Assembly (NCBI GenBank): GCA_026413225.1
Contig: JAPMTP010000091.1
Span: 62,001 to 126,000 of the forward strand
Length of the DNA stretch: 64,000 bases
Direction of reading: 5' to 3'
Source of the DNA: Otis tarda
Lineage: Eukaryota > Chordata > Aves > Otidiformes > Otididae
Shown piece by piece: positions 59,479 through 64,000 of the stretch. Within the stretch, counting starts at the first letter, position 1; every line of letters starts with the position of its first letter. A program made the position numbers and the translations under genes. The notes beneath the pieces were generated by a model. It saw only the letters and a list, made by a program, of their open reading frames with translations. It made no database searches and had not been told where the DNA came from.

Positions 59479-60762
59479 GACAAGGAGGTACCGAAGTTAA
59501 AAAAGAAATTGGGTAGGTATTGTAATCAGTGGTGGCCTCTATATAAACTGGAGAATGAAGTGAAATGTCCTTAGGACGGACACTCTCCTGCAACTATTGT
59601 TTTTCCTAAGAAGGGGAGGAAAATGGGATGAAGTATCCTATGTAGACATGTTTTTTTTTGTCCTTCGGGAGAAACCTGAATGGCAGAGAGACTGCGGATT
59701 AGTACCCCTCGGGATCCTATGGTACAAGCCCTCGAAAGAGAAGATAGGAGAGAGCGTAAAGGAAAGTTGAGCAGGTGTTGTTCAGCATGTAGTATTGGAC
59801 AAAGATGTTCTAAACTAAACGAGGAACAAGAGCCCGTGTTAGGTGATTTATTCAACCCATCTTATGGGATAGGGAGACAGGGCTCTGCCGGGGCTCCCAA
59901 TCCACCCCCGGACGAATGGGACATCCCACAAACTATTTCTAAAGAAGGTCAAATGCCGGCCTCCACACAAGGAAACACATGAGCGCCCCCCACTACGGCT
60001 CCAAGTAGCCCAGTGTCTTCACGCATTGGACGGAAGACTGTCTTACAGGCACCGCTCCGAGAAGCTGTAAATCCGGACCGAGGAACCATGAAGGTAAAAA
60101 TTCCATTCACGGGCACCGATCTGAAAGAATGGGAAGAGGTTGCCCGAGAATACCAAAATGATCGATAAATACGGCACAACATTTTAAATTTATAGTGAAA
60201 CAACACAATCCCGACTGGCGTGACATACATTTGTTATTGGATTGCCTGACTGAAACTGAGAAACAACTAATTATAAAAGCAGCAGGAGAGCTTGCAAAGG
60301 AACACTGATATAAAGGGAGGTAATTCTAGAGAATGGTTTCCCTTGTTAGACCCGACATGGGATCCAAACCGCTCTGCTGATATGGAAAGGTTACAGGCAT
60401 ACCAGGAATGCCTATTCAGAGGGATGGAAAAAGCAATTCCCAGAACAATAAATTTTGCAATGTTATATGCGGTCAGACAGGGTCCTTCTGAAACCCCGGT
60501 CGAGTTCCTAGACCGACTAAGAGATGCGATGCGCCGGCACACGTCTCTAGATCCGACTTCAGAGGTAGGCGCACAGCAACTAATATCCCTCTTTTTGGGG
60601 CAATCACAAGGGGATATTAGGCGCAAATTGCAAAAACTAAGATCTCCTGAAAACAGAACCTTAGAAAGGTTATTAGAAGAAGCATGGAGAATATTTAGGA
60701 ATCGAGAGGAAAGTTACAGGCAAGACGAGAAGAAAATACTAGCAGTGGTAAGAGAAAAATGA
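59479..60762 (+). pseudogene. gag: gag of the right provirus copy, truncated and frameshifted
   Basis: The 5' part is cut at the satellite junction. A 100-codon frame at 59680-59982 covers the region where the left copy has TAG at its third codon and a small indel; here that stretch is open, ending at TGA before GCGCCCC. Capsid N-terminal sequence follows near 60080-60290 but loses one base near 60165 and two near 60307. The capsid C-terminal half is open at 60292-60762 (156 codons), with the major-homology-like TPVEFLDRLRDAMRR and a charged C-terminus. None of these pieces is a complete Gag. Confidence 0.85.
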
Positions 60763-60787
60763 AAATCAGAAATGTAAAGTTAAACCA

Positions 60788-61153
60788 ATGCGTGGGCTGA
60801 CGCCTCTGGGTAGGAATCAAGGTGCGCTATATAAAAAGACCGGACACTGGAAGAACGAGTGCCCTGAGCGCCAAAGGAACGCTAGATGGCGCAACAATCA
60901 AGGGAAAACGGTAGCTCACGTGGCTGAAGAAAATTGTCTAGCCGACCTCGTAGTAAAAATAAAGTTAGGGGAAGAACAAAAAGAAATCAAATTTTTAGTA
61001 GACACGGGAGAGACTTATTCTGTTCTGAATCAAGCTTTGATGCCTCTGGAAAATGATTATATTACAGTGAAAGGTGCGACAAGCCAGACTGAAGAGGCTT
61101 GCTTTTGCAGATCCTTAAAATACAAATTGGGGAAGCAAGTGGGGGATCCATAA
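60788..61153 (+). pseudogene. pro: Nucleocapsid finger plus protease of the right copy (121 codons)
   Basis: Same length and boundaries as the left copy and the same defective zinc knuckle (Gly and Tyr where the first two Cys ligands would be). The protease active-site turn reads DTGE here, against DTGA on the left, a change at the residue next to the catalytic triad that probably impairs activity. It ends at TAA and is out of frame with reverse transcriptase. Confidence 0.8.
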
Positions 61154-61163
61154 ATTTCTGAAT

Positions 61164-62156
61164 ATGCCAAATTCTCCAAAGGCCCTTCTTGCTAGGGATT
61201 TATTAGAACAACTAGAAGCAACAATCAAATTTAAGCAAGGGGAAGTTACTCTGGAGGTAAATGATCACCAATACGTTCAAATTATGAGTCTATCCTTGGT
61301 CAGTACCCCTGCAACAGGAGAAATTGGTGCAAGAATTGTTGACCAAGTATATCCCAGAGTCTGGGCCACCGATATACCGGGACGAGCAAAGAACACACCA
61401 CCAATAATAGTAAAACTGAAGGAGGGACAGAGTGCCATAAGGATCAAACAATACCCACTGAAAAGGGAAGATAGGGAAGGAATTTGTCCAATCATAGAGC
61501 GGGTCATAGAACTAAGACTACTAAAAGAATGTGAGTCAGAATTCAATACACCTATCCTTCTAGTTAAGAAACCTGATGGGTCCTATAGGATAGTTCAAGA
61601 CTTAAGAGCCATCAACAAAATGACAGCGGACCTATACCCTGTGGTAGCTAACACCTACACCCTATTAACCACGCTAAAACCTGATTTAGCTTGGTTTACG
61701 GTCCTAGATTTAAAAGATGCTTTCTTTTGCCTCCCTCTCCATGAAGCCAGCCAGAAAATTTTTGCTTTTGAATGGGAAAATCCCAAAAGTGGTCGAAAGA
61801 CCCAGCTCACATGGACGGTGTTGCCGCAGGGTTTAAAAATAGCCCCACAGTTTTTTGGGAATCAGCTAGCAAAGGACTTGGAATCATGGGAACCACCATC
61901 AGAAGAAGGGAAGGTGTTACAATATGTAGACGACCTTCTTATTGCAACCAGGACCAAAGAATCCTGTGTCATTTGGACTGTGAGTCTGTTAAATTTCCTA
62001 AGACTACAGGGATATTGGGTTTCTAAGAAAAAGGCACAGGTGTTGTTACAACCCCAGGTCACGTACCTGGGGTACAAGATCAGTGTCGGACAACAGATCC
62101 TAGGACAAGCCCGGAAAGAGGCCATATGCCAAACCCCCCCCGACCATGAACTATAA
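61164..62156 (+). CDS. pol: Reverse transcriptase domain of the right copy, 330 codons open
   Basis: One open frame across fingers and palm with LKDAFFCLPL, a PQG motif and the YVDD box, where the left copy is split over two frames. The frame stays open because this copy has one G fewer just after the PQ codons, which offsets the extra T of the T-run both copies carry. Roughly nine residues between the two sites are therefore read in a shifted register. The end is also private: a C-rich change near 62140 leads to a stop at 62156. Detached from protease and RNase H, so probably not functional as a polyprotein. Confidence 0.82.
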   Translation: MPNSPKALLARDLLEQLEATIKFKQGEVTLEVNDHQYVQIMSLSLVSTPATGEIGARIVDQVYPRVWATDIPGRAKNTPPIIVKLKEGQSAIRIKQYPLKREDREGICPIIERVIELRLLKECESEFNTPILLVKKPDGSYRIVQDLRAINKMTADLYPVVANTYTLLTTLKPDLAWFTVLDLKDAFFCLPLHEASQKIFAFEWENPKSGRKTQLTWTVLPQGLKIAPQFFGNQLAKDLESWEPPSEEGKVLQYVDDLLIATRTKESCVIWTVSLLNFLRLQGYWVSKKKAQVLLQPQVTYLGYKISVGQQILGQARKEAICQTPPDHEL

Positions 62157-63227
62157 AGGAACTATGGACATTCTTAGGAATGACGGGGTGGTGCCGACTT
62201 TGGATATGTGATTATGGGGTCTGCTTGTTAAGCCCCTATATTCCCTGATAGCAGCTAACCAAAAGGATCTCCAGTGGGATGCTGAGTCAGATTGAGCCTT
62301 CCATCAGCTGAAGAAAGCCCTGATATCGGCACCAGCATTGGGACTTCCCGATGTGAGTAAGCCATTTTTTCTATTTTCCCACGAAAAACAAGGAATGGCA
62401 CTAGGAATATTGGCACAAGATTCGGGACCATACAGATGGGCGGTAGCATACTTCTCCAAACAGCTGGATGCTGCTGCGAAAGGGTGGCCCAGCTGTCTGA
62501 GAGCAGTAGCAGCTGTCATTCTAAACATTCAAGAAGCCCAAAAGTTCACTCTAGGCCAGAAAATGACTGTCCTATTTTCCCATACTGTATCTGCGGTCCT
62601 TGAAGCAAAAGGAGGGCATTGGCTTTCCCCACAAAGGTTCCTGAAATATCAAGCTATAATGGTTGAACAGGATGATGTTGAAATCGTGACCACAAACATC
62701 ATCAATCCGGCCTCATTCCTTGATGGGAACATCGGGGAGCCAGTGAGTCATGACTGCTTGGAAACAATTGAAACCACGTATTCTAGTCGAAGGGATCTTA
62801 AAGATGTCCCTATTGATGGAGCCGAACATTGGTTCACCGACGGAAGCAGCTATATGTTAAATGGAAGGTGGCATTCCGGATATGCTGTTACCGCTTTTGA
62901 AAAGGTGATAGAGTCCAGGCCACTATCAGCCGACGTCTCGGCCCAAAAGGCCGAGATCATAGCCCTTACCCGAGCCCTGGAAAGAGCCCAGGGAAGGACT
63001 GTAAAAGGAAAGAGGACTGTTAAATTCTCATGGAAAAACCATCAAACACACAGAAGAGATTTTGAAAATCCTGAATGCAGTCCAACTTCCCGAAAAGGTG
63101 GCAATTATGCATATTAAAGCACACCAGAAAGTGAGCACAGAACTGGAAAGAGGAAATGAGCTGGCAGATAGGGAAGCAGAACAAGCAGCTAGAGAAACAA
63201 TCAAGGTAGAGGGTGCGCTAATGGACA
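62157..63227 (+). pseudogene. pol: RT connection and RNase H of the right copy, with a 59-bp deletion
   Basis: After the TGA shared with the left copy, an open frame at 62338-63117 covers the connection and the first part of RNase H, with the TDGSS and AEIIAL acidic motifs. Near 63003, 59 bp present in the left copy are missing, removing the third catalytic aspartate and shifting the frame to a stop at 63117. A second loss of 7 bp near 63222 brings the total to 66 and returns the register for what follows. RNase H is therefore dead here. Confidence 0.87.
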
Positions 63228-64000
63228 GGTATTTCTAGAAGGTAAACCAGAATACACAAAGGAAGACGGCAAACTTATTAATGATCTAAAGGGATCATAT
63301 AATGAGGAAGGGTGGGCCAATTACTACCCCTCACACGGGAGGGTAGTAATTCCCTCCTACATGATATGGTCAGTAGTCCGAGAAGAACATAGAAAAAGAC
63401 ACTGGGGGGGGGGGGGCGGGGCAGAAGCCCTATATAAAGATCTCATCAGGAACATAATAGCGCGAAACTTATACACTACCGTTAGACAAGTAAGTCAACA
63501 ATGTGATCTTTGTCTCCAGACTAATCCTAAAGTTGTAAAAGGGTCGAAACTTGAAAAAATCGGAAAGGGGAATGGTCCGGGACAACATTGGCAGATCGAT
63601 TTCTCAGAACTCCCTAGAAAAGGGGGGTACCGATACTTAGTAGTACTTACTGATACCTTTTCAGGCTGGCCAGAAGCTTCCCCGTGCAGAACTGCTAAAG
63701 CCCGGGAAGTAACCAAAATACTGCTCCAGGAAATAGTATCTAGGTTTGGAGTCCCAGCGGTAATGTCCTCGGATAGAGGACCACATTTTGTGTCCAGAAT
63801 AGTACAAGAAATTAGCCACCATCTAGGGATAGATTGGCAATTACATACCTCTTACCGACCACAATCAAGTGGCCAGGTGGAGAAAATGAATCACCTAATC
63901 AAACAACAGATTGTCAAGTTGGGTCAGGAAACTCATCTAACTTGGCCTCAGTCTTTACCATTAGCTCTTGTACGAATACGAACCAGACCAAGAGCAAGAG
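63228..64000 (+). CDS. pol: Integrase of the right copy, partial (open to the window end)
   Basis: From 63228 the frame is again that of the intact left copy and stays open to base 64000. It holds the HHCC finger residues and the first two core aspartates and glutamate (IDFSEL, SDRGPHF, GQVEKM). A poly-G run at 63404-63416 has 13 G against 10 in the left copy, exactly one extra glycine codon. There is no native start, so the open frame is a remnant. The C-terminal domain is outside the window. Confidence 0.83.

Larger units (their letters stand above)
59072..64000. repeat. Right arm of the large inverted repeat (continues past the window)
   Basis: Reverse complement of 19725-24711 except for small indels, the largest being 59 bp and 7 bp missing here. 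The arm is still matching at base 64000, so its true end, and whether it includes the LTR with its CR1 and solo LTR, lie outside this window. Confidence 0.92.
59479..64000 (+). mobile_element. Right copy of the gammaretrovirus-like provirus, 5'-truncated, cut by the window end
   Basis: Same element as the one at 15956-24304, on the opposite strand. It starts in the matrix region at the same satellite junction, without a 5' LTR or primer site, then runs gag, NC-protease, reverse transcriptase, RNase H and the first two thirds of integrase. Lesions shared with the left copy are the missing 5' end, the two absent knuckle cysteines, the TAA between protease and RT, the six-base T-run in RT and the TGA before RNase H. 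Lesions found only here are listed in the entries below. Confidence 0.93.

Noticed and set aside
24300-59480. The inverted provirus arms as a plain mirrored assembly artefact
   Set aside because: The arms differ by many substitutions and by several private indels including a 59-bp deletion, which a duplicated contig piece would not show.

Overview
The window looks like repetitive, probably heterochromatic DNA from a bird. The evidence is a CR1 LINE with the avian-type 3' tail of repeated ATTCTATG, several avian-style retroviral LTRs, and a gammaretrovirus-like endogenous provirus (ERV), all embedded in two large satellite arrays. I see no host protein-coding gene, tRNA, rRNA or CRISPR array. 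The many short open frames in the arrays are by-products of tandem repetition.

Layout. (1) 1-1664: a near-perfect inverted repeat made of the 5' gag region of an ERV, with smaller fold-backs at its centre. It is followed on the minus strand by a primer binding site of the lysine-tRNA(1,2) type (1895-1912) and an LTR (1920-2365). (2) 2371-15955: about 70 copies of a ~191-bp satellite in layers. Diverged monomers lie at both edges, a homogeneous block at 2734-10365, two more subfamilies follow, and a block at 13968-15695 is flipped. (3) 15956-24304: a minus-strand gammaretrovirus-like provirus. Its 3' LTR is broken by a CR1 and by a solo LTR with a 5-bp target duplication, env is mostly lost, an ERVL-type LTR sits in the remnant, and gag-pro-pol is partly open. 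Its 5' LTR and leader are missing and gag joins satellite directly. (4) 24311-59071: about 46.7 direct copies of a 744-bp satellite. (5) 59072-59473: about half a unit of the same satellite in inverse orientation. (6) 59479-64000: a second copy of the same provirus on the plus strand, with the same satellite-gag junction, cut by the window end.

Main points. The 744-bp unit reads as a tetramer of ~174-192-bp blocks related to the 191-bp monomer, so the large array is a higher-order repeat of the same satellite family. Above that level, diagnostic variants recur every 4 units (2,976 bp) in the left third, and a 6-unit (4,464 bp) segment is duplicated in the right half. The two ERV copies are not independent insertions: they share the junction with satellite and several lesions. 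Together with flanking satellite they form inverted arms of at least 4.9 kb around a ~34-kb satellite core. This is a centromere-like or sex-chromosome-like architecture by analogy only; nothing in the sequence fixes the chromosome.
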